Shown piece after piece: positions 29,270 through 40,522 of a stretch of DNA of 64,000 bases. The position numbers and the translations under genes were made by a program. Source of the stretch: Portunus trituberculatus (taxonomy: Eukaryota > Arthropoda > Malacostraca > Decapoda > Portunidae). The DNA lies in assembly GCF_017591435.1 (NCBI RefSeq), contig NC_059268.1:4195481-4259480 (forward strand), given 5' to 3'. Every line of letters starts with the position of its first letter. Within the stretch, counting starts at the first letter, position 1. Below the pieces are notes generated by a model that did no database searches, had not been told where the DNA came from, and saw nothing but the letters and a program-made list of their open reading frames with translations.

Positions 29270-30975
29270 ATTCGACCAGGGCTCATAGTGTCCTGTCTTC
29301 ATGTCTCCATTTATTCAATTTTTCTTTAGTTATACACATTATGTGCTATAACAACTTCATCATTCAGTACATTACACTTTTCCACTGTTTTACGTGGAAA
29401 ACTGTATTTTCCAAAATCCTTCACATACTGCCTCATCCTTATCTTTACATGTTCTCTTGTCCTTCTAGCTTCTTCTGTCACCAGCATCAGATCTTACTTC
29501 TCTATTTTTTAAATGCCAATTACTAATTTATACATTGTTATTAGGTCTCCTTATTCTCTTCTATCTTGTAAGGTTAGCAGTCCCATTTCCTTCAGCCTTT
29601 CTTCATATATTGGGTCTTTTAGTTCAAGCACCATCTTTGTAGCTATCTTCTGGATCCATTCTAATTATCTTATATCTTTTTTAGACCTTGGTGACCACAC
29701 TACTGCTGCATATTCCAGCTTAGGATGCATCATGCTCATGATAATTTTTCATCATATCTTTGTCCATGAATTTAAATACCATTCTAATATTAGTCAACAC
29801 TTTATATGCTAATCCAAATATCTTACTTATATGTTTTTCAGGGTTCAGATTTTCCTGTATAATCACTCCCAGATCTTTTTCCTCTTTAGCTTTTATTATT
29901 TCTTCCTCTCCCATCAGATAGTTCCATACCAACTTTTCTTACTCTTTCCTAATTCGATTATGTGACATTTCTCAGCATTGAACTCTAATTTCCGCTTATT
30001 AATCCACTCGTAGATTTTGTTTATATCTTCCTGCAGAAGCAAACAGTCCTCTTGCGTTTTGATTACTTTTAGCAATTTTGCATCATCAGCAATCAAATCA
30101 ATATAACTGTTTACCCCATTATGTATGTCATTTATATTTACCTGGAACATAATGGAGGCTAAAACTGACCCTTGTGGCACTCCTCTTGTTACTTTATCCC
30201 AAGATGAGTATGTATCTCTGATCATAGTTCTCATTTCTCTGTCTTTCAAATAATCTCTTATCCAATCTAATAAAGTTCCTCTCAGTGCTCCTATGTTCTC
30301 TAACTTCCAAAGTAGTCTGCTGTGAGGGACTTTATTAAAAGCCTTTTTTATGTCCATGTATACTGTGTCCACCCATCCATCTCTGCTCTCAAGTCCTTCT
30401 ATTACTCTTGAGTAGAAACTTATAAGTTTGACACACATGACCATGCTGTCCTGAACCAAAATTGTCTGTTTGATATTCTTCTTCCAGATATTTAACCCAT
30501 TTTCTTTAATAACAATTTCACATATATCTTCCACACAACACTTGTAAGTGACACTGGTCTCTAAGTTAATGGCTCAGTTGACTTATCTCCTTTGAATATT
30601 GGGATTATGTTGGCTCTCTTCTATTCTAGTGGTACTCTTCTTTTAATGAACTTGTAATTATTTCCCCAATTGGATATAGCAGCTGCTCTTTACATTCTTA
30701 TAGCACCAAGCCTGATACATCATTCGGCTCCCATTGCTTTCCTGACATCCAAATTATCTAGTAGTATTCCAATATCTTCTTTGTGCACAATGATTTCCTG
30801 AAATCCTTGGCAATGCAATGTCTTATTTGGTTCTGCAAAATCCACTTCTTCAGTGAACACAGTTTTTAAGTTCTTATTCATTATTTCACTCATTTCTTTT
30901 GTTGTTTGGTATGTCTTCTCTCCTTTAATATTTTTTTTCTATTGTTTCCTTAATTTTCATCTTACCATTTATATA
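29270..30975 (-). pseudogene. LINE-G ORF2 reverse transcriptase part, decayed
   Basis: Readable blocks in coding order are ESRDGWVDTVYMDIKKAFNK (near 30370), GVPQGSVLASIMFQVNINDI (near 30160), IADDAKLLKVIKTQEDC (near 30080, where the expected FADD is IADD) and KRKLEFNAEKCHI. A frameshift near 29930 separates EKDLGVIIQENLNPEKHI. The C-terminal part (29270-29720) has many stops. It is closest to LINE-N (53838-55107), which is better preserved. The start of the domain lies at 30540-30900 in broken frames. Confidence 0.75.
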
Positions 30976-32045
30976 CAGTCAACCCCCACTTAACGAAGGG
31001 GTTACGTTCCTAAAAAATACTTCATTAAGCGAAACTTCTTTAAGCGAACCGATTATAACAAGTTTAACCCCTGATTTGAACTTCCATTGAGAGTAAGCAA
31101 AGTGAGAGTGCATCATAGTACAGTAAAAGGTTTAATGAAAGTAAAAATTATGAAGTTAAACATTTACCTAGTTTAATTTAAGTCATTATAATGTACACTA
31201 ATCTATGTAAGTACGTAACTTTATAATGTTGATGATCTTAACTTTATGAAGGGAGTAAGAGTGAAACGGGAAAGACACTAACCAGCAACCTGTGGAATGT
31301 AAACAAAGTGCGCATCATGGTACCATATACAAAACTTATGTACCACATTTCCACAAGGCTTTCCATTTTATCCATTGTAGAGTCACGAGTTCAGGTGGTT
31401 CTTTTAGCTTTCAAGGAAGATATGGTCTCACCAGCCTTCTTAATAGAGTCTGCTGACTTGAAAATAGTAGACAGTAGATGGAGTCAAGATGGTGGCCAGC
31501 AATGTTATTAGTTTTCTAGCCTCCCTCATGTCTGTGAATAATACCCACTTTCACTTCGAGAGTAAGACACTTCCTGGTCTTCTTAGGAATGTGTAGGCCA
31601 CATTGCAGGGCATTTTGATGGTAAGTTGAACTAGGGAAGATGAGCTGCTGGTGACGCTGTTATGTTTTGACTGGGGAGTGAGTGGTGCGCGTGATCTTGA
31701 TCTTGATGCTACAGGTGACGCAGAATTTCTTCTGAGTCAGGCCTTTGCATAGGCAGTGCCTGTGTTGTCCACGAGAGGCTTAACATAACATAACATAACA
31801 TAACATAAATAATAGGATAACAAAGGGCCACCAGGGCCCATCTAGGTTATCCTGTATCAGTCGCACAGCGATCTCGTCATCAGTACTTAAAGATACATTT
31901 ATAAGTACACAATACATTATATACTAATTCTAAATATTTGGTCCATTAACAGGGCTAAGTCCTGCAGCGAATTCCTCTACAATCTGTGGTCTTGTTTAAC
32001 TATAGTAAATTTCTTATAAAAACTATCATGCAGCGCTATACATAA

Positions 32046-34860
32046 TTATAAATCTAACAAATTTAAGTGCTTATCTAATCTGTTTTTAAACATTGTCAAA
32101 CTAGTGTTATTTACAACCCTCTCTGGCAATGCATTCCAGAAGTCTACCACCCTATGACTAAAAAAATATTTTCTTATATCTAACCTGCAGCCTTGCTTTC
32201 TAATCTTCCTGCCATGATTTCTAGTCCTACTTCCCTCCTCTAAGGTAAAGAAAGATCTCACATCTATGTAGTTTGTATCTGAGAACATTTTAAATAACTC
32301 TATCATATCCCTCTTATACATCTCCTCTCAAATGAAAACATGTTTAATTCCTTTAATCTATCTCTATACTCCAGGCGCTTTAATGCTGGTATCATCCTAG
32401 TTGCTCTTCTCTGAACTGCTTCTAACATGTTGATATCCTGCCTATAATGGGGTGACCAGGCCTGTATGCAATACTCTAAATGGGGCCTAACATAGGAATT
32501 ATATAAGCTACACACACTTCCTTACTTTTATAACTAACATTTCTATTTATAAAACCCAGGATCCTATTTGCCCTATTTCTTGCTTCTAAACATTGCTTTG
32601 AAAATTTCATAGTCCTGTCTATCACTACTCCTAAATCCTTTCCTCCTCTACTGCCTCTAGCCAACATCCCTCCATCTCATAGCTAAAGTTTGTGTTGTCT
32701 TTACCTAAATGCATAACCTGACACTTTTAGAATTAAACTCCATCTGCCACCTGTCTGCCCATGCTATCAGCCTGTCCAGGTCTCGTTGTATTCTGTAATT
32801 GTCCTTTTCACCCTGTACTGCACATGCTATCTTAGTATCATCTGCAAACTTTGATACTTTGCTACTAATTCCTATATCTAAATCGTTAATGTACACCAAG
32901 AAAAGAAGAGGTCCTAGCACTGATCCTTGGGGTACCCACTAACCACTTCCTTCCACTCAGACATTGCCCCATTTAATACTACTCTCTGTTTCCTATCAGA
33001 AAGCCATTCACTAATCCAATCAACTAACCTACCCCTATCCCATGTAGTCTCAATTTGTACACTAGCCTCCTATGCGGTACCTTATCAAACGCCTTGCTAA
33101 AATCTAGATATATAACATCTATGCTATTTCCATCATCTAACTCCTTGGTAATATATTCTAAGATATCGAGCAAATTTGTAAGACAGGACCTCCCTGATCT
33201 AAAGCCATGTTGGGTATCTCTAATTAATCTATTCTCATTTAAATGCTCCCAAATACTACCCTTAATGATTTTCTCTAGTATCTTACATACTATACTAGTT
33301 AAACTGATCGGTCTATAATTATTCGCATCATCCTTCCTACCTTTTTTAAATATTGGTGTAACATTAGCTAACTTCCAGTCCTGAGGTATCTCAGCAAACC
33401 TAAGTGATCTTTCAAAGATTAACTTAAGTGCTTCAGAAATACTGTCTACACCCTCCCTAAGTACTCTGGCATGTAGCTCATCAGGACCACTAGCTTTCCT
33501 ATCGTCTAGTTCAAGAATAAATTTCCTAATAATTCCCGGTTTTATATCAATATTTTCTAAAGCTCTTAAACTACTCGTCGCACTGTTTGTAACAGGATTT
33601 CCTATTCTTTCCTAGTAAATACTGAAGAAAATTGTTCATTCAATAATTCTACTATGTCTTCATTTTGATCCACTACTACACCATCTTTTCTGAGTGGTCC
33701 AATCCTATCCTTATTTCTTTTATCACTGACCTTGTAATAACTATATAATTTTTGGGATCTTTACTCCCAGCTCTAGCTAGTTTTATCTCTGCCTGCCTTT
33801 TACTTTTTTATAACCTTACTCAAATCATCCCTGACCTGTCTGTACCTAATCAAATCTACATCTTCCCACTTTTCTGCAACTCTCTATATGCCCTCTTCTT
33901 CTCTCTGATCTGGCTACCTATCTCATGAGTCCACCATAATGGCTTCCTGTTTCTCTGCCTTATATCTTTGTAAGGGATACACTGCATCACTATACCCTTT
34001 ACTACAACCTTAAAAATATCCCACATCTCCTGTGCAGTTTTATTTCCAAAACTATCTTCCCAGTTTACCTCTCCTAATAACTGACGTAACCTACCATAAT
34101 TGCCTTTCTGATAGTTTGGGACTCTAGTCTTATTCACTATATTATCCCTACTGGAATTAATGATAAATCTAATTATATGATGGTCACTGTTTGCTAAAGT
34201 CTCTCCTACCTCAACTTCCTTTAAACAATGCTCAATATTTGTTAGTACTATGTCTAAAACCTTCCTCCCCTAGTAGGTTTATCTACCATCTGCACTAAAT
34301 AGTTATCCTGAAAACTTTCCATAAACTTATTTTCACTAGCATCTCCTACCATCCTCTCCCAGTTTACTGACTTAAGATTAAAATCCCTAAGATAATTGTC
34401 TGACTAGTACACCCCTATTTATCTCATCTACCATAAGGTTGTCTACATCTGCTGACTGGTTAGGTGGTCTATAAAAGCTCCTACTCTAATAACCTTACTT
34501 TTGTTTACTCTAACATCCAGCCATAAGGACTCTACTCTGTTATCTACCTTAATACCATTAACCTGACTGGAAATGAAGGATTTTTTACATAAATAACTAC
34601 TCCTCCACCTATCCTACCAATTCTCTGGTGTAAATACATAATGTATCCATCTACTTCATATTCTTTCCTATTTTCCTAAACTTTTCCTCATTTACCCATG
34701 CCTCTGTGACACATACAACATCTAAGTCCTCCTCAACTATATAACTAGATAACTCGTCCTTCTTGTTCCTAAGACTCCTGGCATTTACATAAAAACATTT
34801 AAGTCCTGCTACCTTCCTAGATGCTGTCTCCTTATTTGGAATCCTAATCTTATTCTCTCC
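32046..34860 (-). pseudogene. LINE-H ORF2: endonuclease and CR1-type reverse transcriptase
   Basis: It starts in the endonuclease with LKCFYVNARSLRNKKDEL (near 34800) and VTEAWVNEE (near 34690). The middle of the endonuclease is broken. A linker has KTRVPNYQKGNYGRLRQLL (near 34120) and PLWWTHEIGSQIREKKRAY (near 33930). The RT follows in several frames with a readable SGVPQGSVLGP-type region around 32920 and the catalytic FADDTK near 32855. The C-terminal domain has EARNRANRILGFINRN (near 32570), RPHLEYCIQAWSPHYRQD (near 32480), RRATRMIPALKRLEYRDRL (near 32400) and FFSHRVVDFWNALPERVV (near 32170). These phrases are typical of CR1. The enzyme would nick DNA and copy the LINE RNA; this copy has several breaks. 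Confidence 0.85.
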
Positions 34861-34969
34861 TATTTGCACCTGGAAATCTTTCCTAATCTTTTCACTATCT
34901 CTGTTTATCCTATCTAATTTATGTCTAACATCTTTCTTCTGGAATGCATTTGCTACCTCACCCCTACAC

Positions 34970-36083
34970 TCCATCCCAACTCCCCTCCAGACATCCACTC
35001 AGCACATCCACACCCTTCCTACTCAGATGCACACCATCCCTAGCATACAAATCCTTCGCCCATAGAACCTATCCCATACATCCACAAAGCTGACACCCAC
35101 ATCCTTACACATCCCTTTTACCCGATCATTCACACCAATGGCCCTAGACAACCATTCCTGCTAACATACACACGAGGCAAGATTCCTGACACTACACACC
35201 TCCTACCACTCTCCCTTATCTTGCCTAACATTTCCGAAATCTTGCCACTAACTCCTCCGACCCACCTGCTCTGACATCGTTCCCACCTACGTGCAAAACT
35301 ACTACACCCTCCCTCTCCATCCCCCCAACCCTCTTCTGCACCTCCTCACTCACTGCCTTCACACCTGCACCAGGCATACACACGTTCGTCCTCCTATCCC
35401 TGTCTTTCCCACAGAAAGTGCTATCTAAGTACCTAACCTGAGAGTCACCCACCACACACACCTGAGGTGTGCTAGGCACAACCCTCCTCCTCCTCTCCTC
35501 TACCCCCTTCTCTCTCCTTTCACTCACCACAACCACCTCATTCACTCCACTCTCACTCTCCCCCTCCCCCTCCAACAAACCGAACCTATTTTCACACTCA
35601 ACAGGTTTAGTCCTATCCTCCCTAACTGCCTCCGCTTTCCTTCCCTCGCAACCTGCCATCTCTGCCCATCCTGACTTCTATCTTTCCCAGTCTGGCTCGC
35701 CTGCTCCCTCTTCCCCACTCTGCTCTTCCCGACAGAGGGCCAAGCCACCCTGTCGCCCGCAGAAGGTCCAACCTTCGGCCTAACACTGATCTCCTGCCTA
35801 ATTTTTTCCACTGCCTCCCAAGCCTCTTAACCTCCTCCTTCAACTCAAAGATGAGAACTTCGTTCGCACTTTTCCCCTCACTTAGCTTTCTCATTTCCTC
35901 TCGGTGCTCAAGAGAAAGAACTAAATTCTCGCTCTTGAGCCTACACACCATACACTCAGAAAAGTCAACGACCTTCCTGTCATGCCCACACATCTCACAC
36001 ACAACAAACTCGCCCAATCCCACCTCAACACTCTCTTTAACGCACTCAATCACACTCTGATATACCTCAGTAGCTACCGCCAT
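34970..36083 (-). pseudogene. LINE-H ORF1: zinc-finger plus SGNH/GDSL esterase-type protein
   Basis: An ATG at 36083 opens MAVATEVYQSV. A Cys-rich finger follows (CEMCGHDRKVVDFSECMVC, residues about 28-48), then a coiled coil rich in Glu/Lys/Leu (about 50-95). After a frameshift in 35622-35660 the esterase fold reads CVVGDSQVRYLD (block I, catalytic Ser near 35443), CMPGAGV, and VVLHVGGNDV (block III, near 35290). Further on, DGVHLSRKGVDVL (block V with Asp and His, near 35035) is in another frame. All SGNH blocks expected of the ORF1 esterase known from CR1 and zebrafish L2-type LINEs are therefore present. The role of this esterase in retrotransposition is not settled; membrane or lipid binding has been proposed. 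Several frameshifts make this copy non-functional as read. Confidence 0.75.
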
Positions 36084-36740
36084 ACTAATTTACAATCTGT
36101 TAACTCACAAACAAACATATAAAAATACTTGGTGACGGCGGGGTGGGGGAACCGCTTTGGTGGGGGGCCTAAGTGAGGTCAACTCTAATCCTCTTTCAAG
36201 GTCAACTTGACGGTTACAAGCCTAGTTTCCTCACTCTACCAAAATACTTTTAACTCACAAACACTGATTCTAACCACTATTTCACTCTAATCTAACACTT
36301 GCAGTACACACTTTCACTTCACTAACACTCAAAAGCACCACACACATACACCAAGCACAAACACCACTCGCTAACTATAAAAACAACAGCCAAAAACGGA
36401 GCGCACACACAACACGTCCACTCGCCACAGCAGCTATGCTCCCTATATGGCTTGATCTTGATGTTTATTCTCCAGGTGTCTCAGAATTTCTCCTGAGGCA
36501 GGCCTTAGTACCAGCAGCTCCTGATGTATTCAAAAGCCTGTCAGCTTGCATGATACGGTGGGGCTTTCAAATTTGGAAAAAATTACCTGGATAAAACTTC
36601 GTTAAAGCGAGTTTGGTGTTTGTTAAACGAGTAGATGGTAGTAAAATGAAACCTTCGTTGTAGCGAAATTTTGTTGTGTGAATCTTCGTTAAACGGGGGT
36701 TGCCTGTATTTGTAAAAAAGCTTGGTTCATCTTCGCTTTT

Positions 36741-37184
36741 TTGCACCGCATGTTTCTCAAAGTTTCTTTCTTCCTCTCTCCTTACTCTAATATAATAATT
36801 TCTTGCATCCTTATACTTCCATCTGTTATTTTCATTTCTCTGCTTTCTGAGTTTCCTCCAAGCTTCATCTTTTGCCTTTTTAACTTCTATACATATGGTA
36901 TTGTACCAAGCATATATACTTTTCTTACTCTATAGATAGGTACATAATTCTTCACTCCTTCATTATATTTATGTGGGAATATCTCATATTTCCCCTGTAT
37001 AGTCATTCCATTTATAATATTACTCCATTCAATATCAGCAAAAAAATTTTCTTAACTTTTCAAAATCTGCACTTGCATAATTTAATCTCTCTTTTTTGTA
37101 ATCTTCTCTGTGCCTTATCTCATCCTCTTCCTGCATTTCCAACTCTAATGTTACATGATCACTGCTTTCCACTGGACTAAGGTA
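36741..37184 (-). pseudogene. LINE-G ORF2, endonuclease/linker part
   Basis: On the minus strand, ESSDHVTLELEMQEEDEIRH (near 37170) is the endonuclease SDH motif, followed by REDYKKERLNYASADFEKL. The linker follows in broken frame to 36707. The same stretch in the opposite orientation lies in LINE-J. Confidence 0.75.
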
Positions 37185-38052
37185 CAGGCAAGCCCCGCTT
37201 AACGAACGTTCACACAACGAAATTTGAAATTTCGCTACAACGAACGTTTCTTTTTACTACTTTAACGAAATCTTATCCAGGTAATTTTTTCCAAGTTTGA
37301 AAACCCCGCCATATCACGCAAGCTGACAGGCTTTTGAATACACCAGCACCTCTCATGGACAAAATATGCACCGCTCACTCCCCTTCCCTTCCCCGCTCTT
37401 AGTTCAAAACAAAAACGGTCCAGCACCAGCTCATCATCTCACGCTCAACATGCCACCAAAATGCCCTACAACCAGCCCTACAATGTTGCCTAGCGTTGCT
37501 AAGAAGAAAAGGAAGTCTCTTACTCTTGAAGTGAAGTTGGATATTACTCACAGACACGAGAGGCGAGAAAACTAATAGCATAGCTCGCCACCATGGCTTG
37601 ACTCCATCTACTGTCTCTACTATTTTCAAGTCAGCAGACTCTTTTAAGAAGGCTGGTGAGACAGTATCTTCCTTGCAAGCTAAAAGAACCACCTGAACTC
37701 GTGACCCTGCAATGGATAAAATGAAAAGCCTTGTGGAAATGTGGTACATAAGTTTTGCAAGCGGTACAATGATGCGCCCTTTGTTTACATTCTACAGGTT
37801 GCCAGCTAGCGTATTTCCTGTTCTTGTTACATACATACATTAGTGTACATTATAATGACTTAATCTTAAATTAAACTGCTTAAATGTTTAACTTCATAAT
37901 TTTTACTTTCATTAAACCTTTTACTGTACTATGATGCACTCTCACTTTGTTTACTCTCAATAGAAGTTCAAGTCAGGGGTCAAACTTGTTATAATTGGCA
38001 CGACGAACATTTTTTTAGGAATGTAACCGATTTGTTAAGCAGGGCTTGCCTG
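37185..38052 (+). mobile_element. Tigger-a element, copy T6, nested in LINE-G
   Basis: Complete, with TIRs CAGGCAAGCCCCGCTTAACG and its complement, and TA duplicated on both sides. The HTH frame begins MPPKCPTTSPTMLPSVAKKK (near 37450) and stops after the first helix region at 37575. Its orientation is opposite to that of T5. Confidence 0.9.
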
Positions 38053-38244
38053 TACTGTATGCTGGAAGGGGGCTCAGGCTTCTTTGTGAATACACTTGGT
38101 CAAGCAACGATGGTTCTTCTTTCCCCTTGTACCATGTTGATTCTTTCACCCACTGATTGAGTGAATTTATCATAGTCTGTAGTGCCAGGGACAATAATAT
38201 TTAGTTTTTAGTTATTAAGGTCCTAATTATAGAGGTAGCAAAGC

Positions 38245-39135
38245 ACACCATCGTTGTTTGACCTGGTTTTCAGAAAGATGCCAGAGCCCCCTCCAATCAT
38301 ACAATACCTTAGTCCAATGAGGAAAAGTGATCATGTGACATTAGAGATGCAAATTCAGTTGGAAGATGAGATAAGTTACAGAGAGGACTATAAAGAAGAG
38401 ATTAAATTATGCAGGAGCGGATTTTGAAAAATTAAGGATTTATTTTGCTGATATTGAGTGGTGTAATATTTTGTGCAGAAAGACCGTACAAGTGAAATAT
38501 GATATATTTTTACAGAAATACAATGAAGAAATAAAAAAGTTTGTTCCTGTTTATAGAGTTCAGAAAAAAAAATACATGCTTCGTACAATGCTAGATGCAT
38601 AAGAACAAAAAAGGCAAAAGATAAAGCATGGAAGAAACTCTTAAAGAAGGAAATGACTATAACAGACGGCAGTACAAAGATGCTAGAAATGAATATACAT
38701 TAGAGTAAGGAGAGAGGAAGAAAGAAATTTTGAGAAAAATGTAGTGAATAAAAGCAAAGTTGAACCCAAACTTTTCTAGAAGTTTATAAACAGCAAAACA
38801 AAGAATATGGAAACAACTGAAAAAAATAATTAAAGAAGGGAAGACATACCAAACAGGAAAGGAAATATGTGAAATAATGAATGAGAGCTTCAAAACTGCA
38901 GATGATTTCACAGAACCTAATAGGACGTTGGATTGCCAAGGATTACAGGAGATTGCAGTGCACAAAGAGGATATTGGATGATTACTGGATAAGTTGGAAG
39001 TCAGAAAAGCAATGGGGCCAGATGGTGTATCAGGCTGGATGTTAAAAGAATGTAAAGAGCAATTACTGGATCCAATTTGGGAAATAATTATAAGTTCAAT
39101 AAATGATGGGGAAAGTTCCACTAGAATGGAAGCTT
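38245..39135 (+). mobile_element. LINE-J: LINE fragment, head to head with LINE-G
   Basis: The plus strand reads SDHVTLEMQIQLEDEIS (near 38330), a decayed linker, and then EVRKAMGPDGVSGWMLKEC (near 38995) of the RT start. It is cut at about 39135. Its first part is complementary to the end of LINE-G (38060-38200), so the two copies form an inverted repeat with a spacer of some tens of bases. Several stops are present. Confidence 0.75.
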
Positions 39136-40520
39136 TAGGGGTTAAACATGCATTCGTACTTACCAACGCTGTGACAGAACTTTGTATATGTAGTACGGAG
39201 AAGGAATTGACGAGTTATCCATGCCTTACTATTGGCACACCACATGACCTGGAGTTACTTTTTTAACACTTTATGTGCTTTAAAGGCCCTGGGGTTCTCA
39301 GGATGATACACCAACAATGGTTTGACTTTACAGTTACTACTAGTGTTAGCACACAGGGCCAAGTCACAGGTACACAAACCATGTTCATATTTTGCAATTA
39401 AAGTAATCGCCCACGTATCCAGATCGCCACTATCCGTAACTGCCCCCAAGCATATTCAAACCTACCGCATGAGCGATCCCTCAATCCCACTAGGCGGCAG
39501 CACTTAAGGAGACCGTCCTGAGGTTTTTGAAAAATTGAAAATAATGAGGTACGTGGCTAATTTTTTTTTTTTCGCTGATAGATGTTTATAACACAATGTT
39601 AGTTTAGTAGTTACAAGCGAATCGACCAACAAATAACTGCATGAAAAACAAAAAATCTACTTTTTAAAAAAAATATTTTTCCTATAAACTTTGTCACCAG
39701 AGGACAGATTTAAATTTTGCCAGTACGGATATGAAGTATGTGGTATAACAAAACTTTCCATCTCATAGATTTTTTTTTTTTATATAAAATTGTATTGCAG
39801 CACTTAAAAAAAACAAAATTCCAAATTCTAGGAGATGGAAATGTAGCAGCTTCATTGAGCTTCAAAATGATACTTCAAAACTGAAAATCCGCTGAGAAAT
39901 GTAGAAGATAGGATCGGAATGATAAAAAATGGAAACTGAGAAAAAGGCAAAACACCCCAGAGATGTCATTTTGGTCCTCTTTGACCCTGTATATTTATTT
40001 GGGTTGGATATTTCGTGCTCATACATCACCATGTGCATATATGCTTTATAAGCATGTTTAGAATATTCTGTATGACTCATATGGCACCTGGCCCCCCCTA
40101 CAATGATTGTAGTTATTAGTCCCTCGAAGGCGAGGGTGTCTCCCATCCACGCATGGTCGATACAACTTGTAATTTCCACTTGCACCGTTTGTTTAGACAT
40201 TATAAGGCAAAAAAGGCAGGTAAAATAGGCTGGATTGTGGCTTGCAAGGTGTGAAATAACAGGCGAGATACTCAATCGATCCTCCTCCCATTGCAGTCAC
40301 ATGGACACTGAAATGGAAGGGGAGAGGGTGTGTTCCTGTGTACACCATAGTACTGAGTTGCCAGAGCCCACCTTTCCTTACCAAAGAAACCACTTTCCAT
40401 GGCTTTTTCTGTGCTTATTATCATCATCTATGGTACAGAGAGTGGGGAGGGGGGAAGTCCCGGGCTACGGTGGGCATGGCAGGGGTCCTTTAAAGTTTAA
40501 ATACCCCACATATTTTAGAG
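39136..40520. other. Unassigned sequence with one 137-codon open frame
   Basis: No element ends were recognised. The minus strand has an open frame at 39862-40275, in which MSKQTVQVEITSCIDHAWMG begins near 40203. I do not recognise it. Poly-T/poly-A runs near 39555 and 39770 suggest old insertions. Function unknown. Confidence 0.35.
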
Positions 40521-40522
40521 TA

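Larger units (their letters stand above)
31782..36448 (-). mobile_element. LINE-H: full-length CR1-clade LINE inserted in Tigger-a T5
   Basis: The GGCTT target duplication (31777-31781 and 36449-36453) brackets a 4.67-kb element. The 3' end is an (AACAT)n-type tail (31782-31805), as expected of CR1, which ends in short repeats rather than poly-A. The 5' leader is 36084-36448, ORF1 is 36083 to about 34970, and ORF2 about 34850 to 32046. It is the youngest layer in the nest LINE-G, Tigger-a T5, LINE-H. Confidence 0.88.
30976..36706 (-). mobile_element. Tigger-a element, copy T5, split by LINE-H
   Basis: Family TIRs lie at 30976 (CAGTCAACCC, one change) and 36706, in reverse orientation, with TA on both sides from LINE-G. 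The Tigger-a body runs 30976-31781, is interrupted by LINE-H, and resumes at 36449 within its GGCTTGATCTTGATG segment. It shares the extra internal segment with copy T4. Confidence 0.88.
29244..38200 (-). mobile_element. LINE-G: LINE split by two Tigger-a insertions
   Basis: The LINE body is in three pieces: 29244-30975, 36707-37184 and 38053-about 38200. The 3' tail at 29244 is the complement of TATTTACCT. At the first split the LINE reads ...ACCATTTATA up to 30975 and resumes TATTTGTAAAAAAGC at 36707, which restores the YKFINGK linker seen in the sister LINEs. At the second split TA is duplicated at 37183-37184 and 38053-38054. It ends head to head with LINE-J. Confidence 0.82.

Noticed and set aside
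31782..31880. AACATAAC repeats as a separate satellite
   Set aside because: They are the 3' tail of LINE-H, found again at 27985 attached to the same LINE sequence.
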